The position numbers and the translations under genes are program-made. Source: Dromiciops gliroides (Eukaryota > Chordata > Mammalia > Microbiotheria > Microbiotheriidae). Taken from it: DNA of 64,000 bases. Below, one piece after another: positions 34,280 to 46,000 of the stretch (positions are counted from its first letter, which is position 1; each line of letters starts with the position of its first letter). The notes beneath the pieces were generated by a model. It was not told the DNA's origin, made no database searches, and saw only the letters and a list, made by a program, of their open reading frames with translations. The stretch covers positions 226,265,359 to 226,329,358 of the forward strand of contig NC_057866.1 in the NCBI RefSeq assembly GCF_019393635.1, written 5' to 3'.

Positions 34280-34560
34280 GATGTCACCTAGTCCAGCCTT
34301 CTCATTTTACAGATCAGATCAGAGACCCTGATCATTGACATTTAGATAGCACTTCAAGTTTTACAAAGCTCCTCACATCCACAACAACTATGACACAGGT
34401 ACTACAGGTATTATTTCTATTTTGCTGATGAGGAAACTGAGAGGCAAAAGCATTTGGCCACAATTAGACAGCTACTAAGTTCTAGAGGTAGAATCCTGAA
34501 TTTATAATCTCCTGATTCTATCAGTCTACTTCACCATACTGGCTCTTCATCTAATCTAAT
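34280..34560 (-). repeat. MIR copy
   Basis: ACAGCTACTAAGTTCTAGAG, then CTGATGAGGAAACTGAGAGG in reverse-MIR order, and a second MIR-like head near 34285. Confidence 0.5.
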
Positions 34561-35149
34561 CCCTTGATACTCAGATTTTCCAAACCGAAAATGTGATTAT
34601 TTCACTACCTATTAGAATATTTGTTCCATTAGGGCCAGGACTCAATCTTCTGTAAATTATCTCCCATACAAATTCCTATGAAGAGTAGAATTAAACATGT
34701 TTGTTTAACTGAATCGACACAGCTAGGTACAGAATTGAAGTTTCCCAATTGCCAAATCTGTACACCTTCCACATCCCGCAGTTTCATGTGACCATATCAT
34801 TTTGAAAAGAATAAAAATGCAATCTACCTTTGTGCCTTGAACATAGTAGGCAATGTTTTTGCTGAACTGAGTTTTTTTACTTTCTCCCAAAGATTTCCTT
34901 AAACTATTTTTACAAGAAATTAAGCATTTCTTTAAACCTGGGATATTTTTAAACAAACATTTAAAACGTTTACTAAGAAGCAAATTGTTCAATTTTCTGG
35001 AGAGGAGAGCACTTTACTCTATTATGTAAGACTTTCAGCAAATAGGGAAATCAAGTCCTAAACAAGAATTTGGATAAGAAACATGATTAAGTCAAAACAG
35101 AAGACTCATCCAAGTTCAGGTGTCACAAAACTTCCTGGTTATGCTAACA

Positions 35150-35265
35150 TGAACAAGACACTTCACATCTATTTCCTCACTTGCAAAATGGGGATAACAC
35201 TATACTTTGGGGTTGTGAGAAAAGTACTTTGCAAATCAAAGTGCTTTATAAATGTTAGCCAACAA
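35150..35265 (+). repeat. MIR 3' fragment
   Basis: CCTCACTTGCAAAATGGGGA, GGTTGTGAGAAAAGTACTTT and GTGCTTTATAAATGTTAGCC. Confidence 0.5.
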
Positions 35266-35480
35266 ACTTCTCTTCCACTCAACCTTTGTCAAAAAAAATA
35301 CTGCAGCTTGTATTCCCTTCTAAAGCACTTCATCAAATTTTAAAATTTAGGCTGTAAGTTTGTCAAAAAAAATCTCCAACTTGCCAATAAATTTATTTAG
35401 ACTTAAAAGGAATGTTATCTTGCACACATAAACTACATACTCTGTTGTCCCTAGAGGTATATAAATTGAAGATGGTGAGC

Positions 35481-35512
35481 ACGTGCGCGCGCGCACGCAC
35501 ACACACACACGT
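35481..35512. repeat. GC/AC alternating dinucleotide run
   Basis: GTGCGCGCGCGCACGCACAC followed by CA repeats. Alternating purine-pyrimidine sequence of this kind can adopt Z-DNA; nothing shows that it does here. Confidence 0.9.
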
Positions 35513-37360
35513 TGTTTTTGCAAGTTTCTGCCACCAGAAATATAGAAAAGCTATACTGTGAATAAAGTCTAGCAGGGCTATTAAAAATGTCAATTATAGA
35601 CATGGTTTAGAAAAAGAATCAAGTCTTTATACAGTATTTGTAGCCATGATGCCCACTTATTTTATCCAAAACAATTTAATGGAATACTACTACCAGTGGT
35701 CTAGTTATTCCTTGAAGGTCTAGGTAGGTAGAAGGGGAGCCATGGAAACAATCTAAAAGGCTAAAAAAACTGAACCTCCAAAATATCCTTATTCTTAACT
35801 CAAAAACTACAACTCTACAAGTTATTATTCGTTTCACTAAGGAATTCCCAAACAGCCTATCACACCAACAAATAAGGAAAATATTAAAGTAAGACTTGAA
35901 ATAACAATGTTCAAAGCTAGACAGTGATGCTGAGATTTATATTCATACTGAGGACTGAATCCCTGAGTGCTTTTAACTATACCATTCTAATAGTTTACCT
36001 GCTAGGATTCAAATAGATCAGAAAGTAGATTTAAGAATTCATGCAACAGAAATCAAAAGCTGTAAAAATACAACTATAGGAAAAATATACTATTGTTTGC
36101 CCTTGGGGCATTGACATCACCCACTAGGGTGCAGTCTGATATTTCTATCATAAGCCAAGAGGAAAAAACTTGGCCTTAATCCTTGCTGTAATTTTTATTC
36201 TAACAGCAAAGTGATAATTAAATCCAACAGCACCTTTCCTACTCAAACACAAGCTCCAGTTTGCCAAAGCCCCAAAGAGTGAGATCACACTTACTGACAG
36301 CTTGATTAGCTGAGGAAAAACAAAAAAAAATTTTTTTTTTTCCTTCAGAGTACTAATTAATATGTATTATGACTGGAATCCAAAGTAGTATTCAAATAAA
36401 CAATAAAGTGTCATTCAAGAACAGGTCATAAGGGATTACATACTTTGCCCAAGATATGATGGACAAAGAAAATATTAATAGCATCTTTCAAAACTGTCAT
36501 GACAAAAAAATTAAGTTGTGGGACAATGTGAAACTGATAAGCTTTCTTGCCAATTTGTGAGCAGTTGGAATAGTTCTATTAGAAGCACTCATGAGAAACC
36601 AATGGGGACCACTGATTTAAATGAGCATATGTGCATAAACAAATTCTGAAGATTACACCATGAGAAAGAACACTTTCCTGAAAAAAATATTCCATGCAAA
36701 TATTTCTGTATTTTAAATTTTCTTAACATATTAACATAATTGTCATAAATGATTGCTCAGTCAGACCTTCAAGCTTACCTTCAACTAATGGTGAGATGGG
36801 CAAACTCATGGTCATTTTAAACCTTCATATTCCCAATTAGAATTAAATAAGCAGAGTACTCAAAAACTGAATATTTCAGGCTTTACATTGAATGAATTAC
36901 AGTCATATATTGTGATGTCTAATTTCCAGCCAGTACTCAATTGAAGTAATTATCCTCAATTTCTATACTTTCTGACAAATGTATCATTTGGCAAACTTCA
37001 AGTTACCTACTGACCAAAGTAGTTAAGGAATCACAATTACTATTATATAAAGAAGAGTACAATCATTTTAAAAGTGTTGATGTTCCCATATACAATATAT
37101 TTATTTGGAAAGAGTCCATTTAACATAGTTCATAAGCACTATAGTACCATAGCACTAACACAGTTCAAATTGAGAAGTTGAGAACCGATTTTATGCAAAT
37201 ATATTTATGTCTGGGCTGCTAAAGCTTTTTAAAATTCATTCAGTGGGCATTTGACCTTCAAAAATGAAGTCAAGCCATATTAACAACAGCTACCAATTTT
37301 AAAACTAAGAAAAAAGTTAAATTTTCATATTTAAAAACTCCAAATTACAACAAGAGTATT

Positions 37361-37440
37361 ATTGAACATTTATTAAGCACCCACAGAGTGCTGAGCATTG
37401 TACAAAATATATAAAAGATTCAGTCCATGCTCTTTTGGAG
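37361..37440 (-). repeat. L2 3'-end fragment in the GAR1 3' UTR
   Basis: GAACATTTATTAAGCACCCA and GAGTGCTGAGCATTG, then TCCATGCTCTTTTGGAGC, a reverse L2 end that supplies an AATAAA to the GAR1 strand. Confidence 0.55.
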
Positions 37441-37641
37441 CAAAACTGTCTCATCCTTTGCATCCGTTTTACACGGTGTAGTGACACTGTTGACACACTG
37501 TCATAAAGTGACCAGTTCCTTAGACTTGTACTTGCTTTAAAAAAGAAACCCAATCTTCAGATCCACAGCAGAAATAATTCCTTAATTCTGAAGAATGATT
37601 CAAAAAGCCAACTGGTGAAGTTTACTTTCCAAAAGTTCCAC
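37369..37641 (-). other. GAR1: Probable GAR1 3' UTR
   Basis: Downstream of the stop, the first AATAAA on this strand lies at 37374-37369, within a short minus-strand L2-like stretch. A second lies at about 37105-37100. Which one is used cannot be told from sequence alone. Confidence 0.4.
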
Positions 37642-37655
37642 TTAACGTCCTCTAC
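37642..37655 (-). CDS. GAR1: GAR1 last coding exon (four residues and stop)
   Basis: Acceptor TTCACACACCAG before 37655. The 14 coding bases complete a glycine and add Arg-Gly-Arg, then TAA at 37644-37642. Human ends Arg-Gly-His. The exon continues as 3' UTR. Confidence 0.88.
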
Positions 37656-40600
37656 CTGGTGTGTGAAGAAAAATAGAAAGTTAAAATTCCTAAGAATAGA
37701 ATTTTTAGTAATATAAATTACAAAATCAAGATCAAAATCTGCATTAGTACTTATTTACATGTAGTCTACTGATGCAAAAATTCAGCTTATTTCCTAAAGT
37801 ATCTGTTACTCTCTGGATTTATATAATTAAATTGTCTACTACAGATCCTAAGTAGATGGTGGATAGAGCACCGGCCCTGGAGTCAGGAGTACCTGAGTTC
37901 AAATCCGGCCTCAGACACTTAACACTTACTAGCTGTGTGACCCTGGGCAAGTCACTTAACCCCAATTGCCTCACTTAAAAAAAAAAAAAAACATTTAAAA
38001 CATCCATTTTCAACAAAAAACAAGAAAAATGTTGATGTATAATTCATAACACTGTGTAAATTTCTTTAAAACTCACCTCTGAAGCCACCACCTCCTCTTC
38101 CTCCTCTGAAGCCTCCACCACCTCTTCCACCTCTAAAACCACCTGGGGAAAAACACACACACACACAAAATAGACAAATTGGCTTCTTCTATAATAACTA
38201 TAAACTCTATCACAATGTAAGGAAAATACAACCAGTAGGCAGAATGCTATAGTAATCCCATCACTAGCTATCAAGTTGAAGCTTGAAACAAATTCTTGAA
38301 CTATAGATAGAAACTTGTTTTGATTTAGTTTTTTTAGTGAAGAAATTTAATCTGAGAGAAGATATACATAACAACCAGATAGAAATAAAACAATTAAATT
38401 ATTATGCCAAAGTTTGTGTTTTAAATTGTAAAAGGGGGGAGGGAGCAGGCTATTAATGAAAAGATCAAAGTAGCCCTAGAAAACCTTTTAAATTCCTTTC
38501 AAAATTCCTTCCTTTTAAAGGTTACTCAAACTAGACTTTAGACCTTGAGCAAATCTCAAATATATTTCTGGAATCATAAGGAGACTACACCCTGGCTGAA
38601 AGAGACTTTCTAAATAAGAGATTAATGGAAGATACAGTTGGTAAAATACAGTAAGACAAAAGTATAAAGACTGGCAAGTCTGGACAATTTAAACTATCTG
38701 GATGGCAATGGAAAGTAATTTGGAAGGAAGGACAATGTGGGGAGGATGAAAACTATGCTTAAAACTAATCAGAAAGTTGTTTTCAGTGTAGAGTTTAGTG
38801 GTGACAGAGACAGACAAGAGGGACAGGAATAATACTTAGGAAGCCACTGAAGTATTCAATCTAAGAATGAGGTTGACTGAATTAGGGTAGTGGTGGTAAT
38901 GAAATGATGGCTAGGAAATCTATCCCATTACTGGATTTGAGGGACAAAGAGAGGAAAAAGAAAAATCAAAGATGATGCTCAGTTTTCAATGGAGACTAAT
39001 AGTAACCCTGACAGAAACTGAGAAAGGATACCAATGTGGAGACTATAAAGAGAGAGGCAAGTCACTTCCAGGTCTAAGGTAGGTAACAGTAGGACATTCA
39101 AAAGAGAAAACTTTTAGGAGATATGTAATGGAAGATTAGGTGAGAGGTGAGGACTTGAAAAGTCTTCAGCACAGGTAAGAATGAATTAACTCTCCCATCA
39201 GAGTGTAAAATATGGCCAAGGGATAAATTTTAAGGAAGAACTACATTTACGAGTGGAAGACAAAAGGATAGAGGAAAAATACAAGATATTTTGAGGGAAG
39301 AAAATGTCAAAAAAAAAAAAAATAGGCGGCCCCCCCCCCACAGCAAACTGGATGTCAATAATGGTCAAAAACAGGACCAGAAAGAAAAGGTCTTTGTATC
39401 TAGCAAGGTCTTGGGCAAAAAGGAATACAGATTGTCCACACCAAAGAGAATGGATGCTGCTAAGTACACCTATGTTAGGAGCTTGAAATATATATATATA
39501 TATAACTGGGGGGAAGGAAGGTGGTAAGGACACACTTGTGATTTTATTGGTGCAGACAGCTCAGTTATGGGAACTTTGTGGAGGGATGAAAGTTGTAAAG
39601 ATTAATGGCAGCCACGTCAGGGAGGAGAGATGATTATGGGATGAGGAATTAACATATTTTATGCTAAGGAAAGAACAGTAAACCAGGGCCTTGCTAATAT
39701 GCTCTGTAAGGAGATTTCATAGACCTAACTCAGAAAACAGTTTTTCTCTCTTCTCCCTACCTACTTTGGCTATTATCACCATAATCAACCACATGTGTTC
39801 ACAGACCCTACTTGGGAACCACACCATTTTCACTCCCCTGGCTTGACCACTCTAGCTATCACCTGCTCTCTGTCAGTCCACCAGATCATTCATTTAACCA
39901 CATCTGTTTAAGATCTGAGTAAGGTGTAAGGCATTATACCACATAATAAGGATCAAGGACAACAGCCCCTCTACACATAAACAGATTACAACTAAAAAAT
40001 CCCAATAGTATCCTTAACTTAAAAAAAAATACAACTGTCTAATTATCATTAAAACTGTTAAACTGCAGCTAGAGTCCTAGATTATGGAGGGGCAGGGTAG
40101 AATTTAATAAAAAAAAAAACCAACTAGATCTGCTGAAACTAGAAGACAGGTTCAAATTCCAATCTTATCATTTACCACTACTGAATAATTTTAGTCAAGT
40201 CTTAAATTTAAACCCATCCTCACACCCCTCTGTCAACCTAGAAGGTCTCTAGCTATTGACCTATAAGCTCGTGTTCTCATAGAACTAAGTTGATCATTTC
40301 AATGAACTAATTGAAGGCGCTGATAATGATGTAAATTAAATGGGACCCATTAAATATGTATTAAGAAATTAATGTTAACCACCCAGTATTTCTTGAATTT
40401 AATGGATGGTACAGAAAGAAACCAGGATTAGAAATGTCATTATAGTTTGACAGAAGCAAAAGGAAGGAAGGTTCACCTCCAGATGGCTGTCCCTTCCTTA
40501 ATACTGCTCTATTGCCTCACCACAACATCAATCTGCTCTTCATCATCACTCCCCAATCCCACTTTGCTGCCTTGCCATAGATACCTCTTATATAAAATGA

Positions 40601-43600
40601 AACTGACTCTCATACATACATGGGGAGAGGGAGGGGTAGAGAAAGAGGGAGAGAAACCTAAGTACAGAGTTGTGTACATAAAACCACTGAGCAGCACCAG
40701 GAGGCGAGTCTTCTATCTCAACTTCCCAAGTCTCAGATCCTGGTCTAATAACTACTATAGCAAGGGCAATCTTTGGCTAAGGTCCAGAAGCATTACCCTC
40801 CTACCCCAGGCTCTCAGGTAAACAACTCTACTGCTCCCACCACTGGCCTGAAGGGCAGAGGTATTATTAGCTCATAAAAGAACTGAATTTGTTAAAGAGA
40901 ATTTTCTGTCTTCCAAAAACATTAAGACTTTAAGGTACATTTCAGAAACTACTAAAAATGTACTCCCTAGTCAAGTTTGACAATTTTTATCTTACACATT
41001 GGTTAAGGGCTAAATTCATCTTTGAGGGCTTGTCTGAGAAAATAACTATCACCTATAACATTGTTTCTGTGGTAAAAAGGTTGAAAAATTCATTCATGAA
41101 CTCATTCACAAATAGTCCCTAAGACTCGTGAAAACATGAATTTTAAAAAGCAAAAATTTCCAAGTTCTTTAAAAAAGGAAGGAAGGAGTTCTATAGGCCT
41201 CATGCATTTTTTTTCAAAGCACTGGCAAACTTTCAAAGTCTAGAAAGACTTTTTATACATAGGTGACTAGAACTATGGACTGTACAACTTGTATAAAGCA
41301 TTAAAAACTAGAAATACTTATACATGTCATACATTTTTTAAAATCTTTAATGATAATTCAAAGAGCTAGCTATATTGAAAAAAAGATAAAATAGTCTATG
41401 TAACATTTTAAGAGTTTCAGGGGGAAAAGAGTATAAATCAAAACAAAATTTTTTAAGAGAAAGTGGTAACAGGGCAAAGGAAAATCTTTTACTATTCTCC
41501 TTTAAAAGGCAAAAATGTTACATCATTACCAACCAAGTTACATGGACACTAATCCTTTGAAAATTAATATACTTTTTATTAAGTAGCAGTAGTAAAAATT
41601 TATTAAAATAAGGGTTTTACCCAATTTGAGAAAATGGATATGACAAAAGTTTAAGTCAAAATTTCTTTGCCATTATAATTATTCTAGAATTTTGCCAAAT
41701 TTTTATTCAAGTAGAGGTGAATATTGCATGTCTTAATTCTATTTGTAAATAGATAACTTCCCCCCCCCCCCCCCGTCATTTCTAAAGGCTTCCCACCCAC
41801 CCCCATCAATGACAAGCACTCCTGTGAGCACCCTTAAGACAAGTAACTTACCACCTCTGCCTCCTCCACCTCTGCCACCTCTTCCTCCTCCTCTGCCAAC
41901 ACCACCTCCTCTTCCTCCTCCTCTGCCACCACCTCTTGGAGGTGCTTTTTCACCTGGTGGCCGAGGTAAGAACCTTTGCAGGGGCAGCAGTTTATATGGA
42001 TCAATATAAAACTGAGGGTAGAAGGAAAAAAAATCAATCAGAATGAATTATCCCCAACTCACAAGTTCCGGGACAGACTGACACTCAAAATAGAAGCACA
42101 CTAGGCCATTCACAACTTCAACCAAATAACAAATATTTACAAATTATATAAACCACAATGTTAAGAGCTAAAGGATAACTTGTTATGTATTCTGACCTTC
42201 GTTATGGATAAAAGCAGCTAAAATTTCCAACACAATAAACATCAATAGCTTAGTTTTCTTGACTGAACCAGTGACACTTTAAAATCTTACCAATAGGAAA
42301 AGATTTTACTTTGAAAACATTAATAGGCTTTCAAATGTGAGTTATGGAAAAGTAGCTTCAGCATTATGCTCTAAAAAATTACCAAATTTTAAAAATTATG
42401 TTAACACCAATTTTAGAAGGGTAGTATCTTGTGATTACTGAAAGGTAGCTTACTTTCTAAGCGAATCCTGGACATCAAAATATCATACTATATGATAGAA
42501 GAAAAACTACTTCCAATGAGTTAATTCCAACTGTAACAACTGGAATAATGCCACCTGTTGGAGACTTACTGTACAAGAGTTCTGCCCATGAAGCGAAGGT
42601 CTTTGAGGGCAAGACCAGGAGTCTTTTCTTTGGCGTCAGGAAGTGACGCGGGCTAGTGGGAGAAGGAAGGAAGAGACTGGCGCTCGGTCTCGCTCTCTAG
42701 AAATGCGCTCTCCCTTTAATAGATAGGAATCTAGGCCTTTCTCTTTCTCTTTACCAAATTCTTATTCTCCTTAATAAATGCTTAAAAGTCTAACTCTTGC
42801 TAAAGCTTATAATTTATTGGCGACCACTCATTAGATATTTTAGACAGTTTAGCTAGAATTTTAGCCCTTAACACAAATAAACATAAAATTGCACTCAAAT
42901 TTTGAAAAATTCTATATTATATATATGAAATACTTTAATGCATCTGAAACAATCTATCATTATAAAAACTTTACTACTTTAATAAGAAAAAGAATTCCAC
43001 TAATGCTTTCTAAATCGGGGGTTTTCCAAAGCACCAATTTGAAAAGACAACTCTCTTTTGGGGGGGGGGGGGGAAGAGCGTTAAGTGACTTGCCTAGGAT
43101 CACGCAGCTAGTGTCAAGTGTCTCAGGCCACATTTGAACTCAGGTCCTCTCGAATCTAGGGCCAGTGCTTTATCCATTGAGCCTCCTAGCTGTCCCAACA
43201 ACTCTTCAAGGCAGAGTTTGGGTGATTTATAAAGAAAACCCAATGCCTGTTTAGTCAGACTTTGAGTATCATCAATTAGACTTACCTTTTGTAATTTTTT
43301 AAAAGAAGAGGCCTTCATGTTTTCTGACAGTTTAACTGAAAAATACTGTTAAATTTTATTAAGAAACAATAACAAATTTGAGTACCTAGCCAAGCAAATA
43401 TTATTCCTCCAGGAACTACTATGCCATTCTAACAAATGAAAATTTAAAGTATAAAGAAAAGGACAGTATATTAAGCAGGTCATATGTCTTCAATTCTCCT
43501 AGACTATCCCCTATAGCAAAATTTTACTCCTAGCACCACCTAATATAAATCTCATAATTCTAAACCCCAGAATGCTATATTAACAGATGATGCTTTTTAA

Positions 43601-45725
43601 AATGAGAAATCTCCATTACCTGGATAATCAAATTTCAACTCCCTACCCATCTCATAAGTATACCTCACCTACTGTAAAGGAAGTTCTTAATAGTACATTA
43701 TAACAATAACCCTTACTTTGTTTAAAAAAAAAAATCCCTAAAACCTCTTTCCTCCTCCCTTGAATACACCCACATTGTTCTTGCCCCCAAGTTGTTAGAT
43801 TTTATATTAGAATAGAATGAATTTGAAACATAATTAATATGGCTAGGTGCTTCTAAGGATAGAGAAATGATATATCACTGGATTTTTTGGGGGAGGAAAG
43901 GATACAAAATCTCTCAGCTGTCCAAATATTTCATCCACTTTACCAATCTGTTCTTTGTTTTCTAAATAAACTGGAGCATTGAAATAAGGCACTTTATTTT
44001 CATGTGTTATGCATTTGCAAACAATGTCATCTTCACAGGGATGCAAAAATTCTCCTAACACTGCAAAAAGAAAAGGAAATGTTATGATATGAAACATTAC
44101 TTCAACCAAACCATCCCTTAAAAATACTCATTTGGCTTTCTGACTTTGTATTACTCAGTGTCCTCATATGCCTATTTCTAAGATCATATTATTTCATGTC
44201 TATTTCCTGCCACCTCAGCTGCCCCAATTCAATGTGTTCGTCTTTCCTATGCCCTGGATCATCACCCTCTTATTAATGTTTAGTAGTAAGTAATAAGTAA
44301 CAACTTATCAAAATGTCCATTTGGATGGCACTTCAAACTCATTCTGTGCCCCAAAACCAGGTATCTTCATCACCATCCTCCTGGAGCATCAGTTATCTGA
44401 CTTAACCTTTCTCTTCCATTAATGGAATATAATCCATCCACTTCTTAACCAGGTTCTATCAATTTCACATACATCTCCATTCCCATCATAGTGGTTCAGG
44501 TCGTTATCTTCAGCTTGACCTCAACAACCTTTAAGATTCCAGCAAGTGCTCCCTTCCCATTCCACTGATCTTTCAAAAACAGTTGTTATTATCATTCCAT
44601 GGCTCAGAGAATCATCAGTGAACCTCTGTCATTTATCCTCACTTTACCTAGCACACTAAAACTTCCCCACTATTTCCCGGTCTCTTCCCACTCCATTCAG
44701 CTAGCAGTCATCTTCCTCAGAGCTAAATCTCTCTTTCAATAAAATCTAATGGCTTCCTCTCATCTCCAGAATCAAGTATAAAATTTTCTTTTTGGCATTT
44801 AACACCCATCATAACTCGGACCCCTCCTAGTTTTCAAGTCTTGGACTTTTCTCCTCCTCGAACCTCCCATACCGTGATCCAGTGACGTTGGTCTCTTGGC
44901 TGTTGCTCCCCCAGGATGCTCCATCTACCCTCTGGGCATTTCCTAGGGCTGGCTGACCTTTTGTCATCATTTCAAACTCCTGGCTCCCTTCAAGTCTCAG
45001 CTAAAGTAAGAAACCTCTCCGGTCCCCCTTAATCTCAGAGCTTTTCCTCTAAGATTTGTATGTACTTGTTTGCACGTGGTTTCTCCACTGAACTAGAACC
45101 AGCAAATTTGCCCTTCTATATTCTCTGGGAGCTCATCATGCCACCCCAATCACTCTTCCCTAGAAAAGCCTCCTTCCCTTCTCCAGCCCCCCAATTCAAA
45201 GCCCAAGTTTTCAGGACCCTGAAGGGACCCAGGCTCTCATGACCGCCCCCCCGGCTGGCGGCCGAGCACTTTCGGCGACTCCGCCGTAGTGGGCCCAGGC
45301 GGTTCCGCCGCCTCCCGCTCAGCCTCTCGAAGCCCGAGGGCATGGGGGAGCACCCCAGGTCTCTCCCAAAGTTGCTACCCCAGAGACGGCCCGGCACGTG
45401 GGCCCTACGAGAACGAGACCCCGCACTCGAGCACGCGCACACACCCCCATTCTCGTGGGCGTGACTTACCGACCACGTTTTCGGGGGGCCCCTCATTGTA
45501 GCCTCCCTTCTGGAACCCTCCGCGGCCGCCCCCTCCTCGGCCGAAGCCTCCCCGGCCGAAGCCGCCGCGGTCCCCGCCTCGTCCTCCTCGCCCGCCGCCG
45601 CGGTCCCCGCCTCGCCCTCCTCCTCCTCCTCGGTAGTTGTTGCCGCCGGCGCCGCCGCCCCGACTGAAGCCCCCGCGGTTATAGCCTCCGCCCCCTCCGC
45701 GGCCTCCTCCGCCTCGAAAGGACAT
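37642..45725 (-). CDS. GAR1: GAR1 (H/ACA ribonucleoprotein subunit 1), whole coding span
   Basis: GAR1 is one of the four core proteins of H/ACA snoRNPs, which make pseudouridine in rRNA and snRNA; mature H/ACA particles, including telomerase RNP, carry it in nucleoli and Cajal bodies. Exons: 45725-45470, 44060-43906, 43345-43286, 42011-41852, 38142-38077 and 37655-37642. They join in phase to 711 nt, 236 residues plus stop; human is about 217. The protein has an N-terminal RGG/GAR domain (about 1-77), a conserved core (about 84-180) and a C-terminal GAR domain (about 186-236). All splice sites seen are GT/AG. The extra length lies in the glycine/arginine-rich ends. Confidence 0.95.
37855..37992 (+). 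mobile_element. Short tRNA-headed SINE, 5'-truncated
   Basis: Begins within the head (GTGGATAGAGCACCGGCCCT) and ends CCAATTGCCTCACTT plus an A-run. Lies in the last GAR1 intron, 85 bp downstream of the exon 38077-38142. Confidence 0.9.
38077..38142 (-). CDS. GAR1: GAR1 exon inside the C-terminal GAR domain (66 nt)
   Basis: Acceptor TTTTCCCCAG before 38142; donor G|GTGAGTT after 38077. Encodes [20 protein letters not shown] and then RG, flanked by split glycines. The phase fits both neighbours. The exon is a tandem of a GGRGGGGFR-like unit. Confidence 0.92.
41852..42011 (-). CDS. GAR1: GAR1 exon with end of core and start of C-terminal GAR domain
   Basis: Acceptor CTACCCTCAG before 42011; donor G|GTAAGTT after 41852. 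Encodes [25 protein letters not shown] and then RGG/RGGG repeats (residues 158-210 plus a split glycine). The antisense frame gives a proline/leucine-rich ORF that is only a shadow. Confidence 0.95.
42557..42872 (+). mobile_element. Solitary retroviral LTR fossil (class undetermined)
   Basis: Begins TGTTGGAGAC and ends TTAGCCCTTAACA, TG...CA in form. It has a GC-rich promoter-like half and a polyadenylation AATAAATGCTTAAAA in the second half. Its 3' 150 bp matches, in reverse complement, the sequence at 49725-49900, so both belong to one LTR family. The exact start is uncertain. No internal part is attached. It sits in a GAR1 intron, antisense to GAR1. Confidence 0.65.
43055..43197 (-). mobile_element. 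Short tRNA-headed SINE
   Basis: Reverse copy with a G-run tail. Target duplication ACAACTCT at 43047-43054 and 43198-43205. Its head ends 89 bp from the GAR1 exon at 43286. Confidence 0.9.
43286..43345 (-). CDS. GAR1: GAR1 core exon (60 nt)
   Basis: Exactly 20 codons, [20 protein letters not shown], identical to human as recalled. The acceptor is AACAG before 43345. A second CAG seven bases inside the exon would break the match with human. Donor AAG|GTAAGT after 43286. Confidence 0.95.
43906..44060 (-). CDS. GAR1: GAR1 core exon (Gar1/Naf1 fold, first half)
   Basis: Acceptor TTTTTGCAG before 44060; donor TTT|GTATCC after 43906. Encodes [20 protein letters not shown] and then the [20 protein letters not shown] stretch and [11 protein letters not shown], almost identical to human. 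This is the beta-barrel core that contacts Cbf5/dyskerin. Confidence 0.97.
44640..45130 (+). repeat. L2 ORF2 C-terminal region and 3' part
   Basis: ATCTAATGGCTTCCTCTCAT, TAACTCGGACCCCTCCTAGT and CTCCTGGCTCCCTTCAAGTC are in the order expected for L2. It abuts the GAR1 CpG island. Confidence 0.55.
45470..45725 (-). CDS. GAR1: GAR1 exon with start codon (N-terminal GAR domain)
   Basis: ATG at 45725-45723 begins [20 protein letters not shown] and continues as RGG and GFGRGG repeats to residue 77, then GPPENVV at the entry to the core. The donor is G|GTAAGTC after 45470, phase 1. Codons are very GC-rich because the exon lies in the CpG island. The larger open frames over this stretch on both strands (for example 45116-45937) are shadows of GC-rich sequence. 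Confidence 0.95.
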
Positions 45726-45882
45726 GCTCTCCTACCTGGAAGGGGAAAAAGAGTCGGCACGACAGTCCTTGCAAAGTTGGGAAAGCCGGCGCTCTCCCGG
45801 GGAAGGGGGGGGGGCTCACCCCGGGCCTGAGAAAAGGAAGCGGGCCAGCCTTTCCCGCCCCGCTCGCCAACTCCTCTCTTAC

Positions 45883-46000
45883 CTCCGTTCCGTCCCCCAC
45901 ATGCGTCCGGAATCCCCGGCTCCTCGAGCGCCCTCACGTTTCACCCACCGGCGCCTCGTGCTCCCCACTCCGCAGGCGCGCGCGCACACACAAACACACA
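45883..46000 (-). other. GAR1: Probable non-coding first exon of GAR1
   Basis: Ten bases upstream of the ATG is a strong acceptor, CCCCTTCCAG ending at 45736. About 150 bp further upstream is a strong donor, GGAG|GTAAGAG, with the last exon base at 45883. This predicts a short 5'-UTR intron. The transcription start is not visible; the upper bound given is a guess. Confidence 0.55.

Larger units (their letters stand above)
29093..37368. other. RRH-GAR1 intergenic region, poor in young SINEs
   Basis: After a Mar1-like copy at 30165-30397, another at about 31240-31468 and L1-like pieces to about 32520, the stretch 32520-37350 contains only old MIR/L2 traces (34280-34690, 35150-35265) and one GC/AC dinucleotide run. 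No gene is recognised. RRH upstream regulatory sequence would lie at its left end. Confidence 0.6.
37656..45469 (-). other. GAR1: GAR1 introns
   Basis: Introns between coding exons: 44061-45469, 43346-43905, 42012-43285, 38143-41851 and 37656-38076. Repeats recognised are L2 (about 44640-45130), two SINEs and one LTR. The 3.7-kb intron 38143-41851 has AT-rich sequence and two simple runs (poly-C at 41760-41774; A- and C-runs at 39306-39341) but no repeat I can name with confidence. No snoRNA was recognised. Confidence 0.6.

Noticed and set aside
38143-41851. A snoRNA hosted in a GAR1 intron
   Set aside because: Such a guest RNA would be natural, but I found no convincing C/D or H/ACA box pair with terminal stems by eye.
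41834-42037. Proline/leucine-rich and glutamate/valine-rich open frames near 41.9 kb
   Set aside because: They are other-frame and antisense readings of GAR1's glycine/arginine repeat exon.
45116-45937. 273-codon minus-strand open frame over the GAR1 promoter
   Set aside because: It overlaps GAR1 exon 1 in another frame in CpG-rich sequence with few stop codons. Its composition is alanine/glutamate/arginine-biased and no domain is visible.
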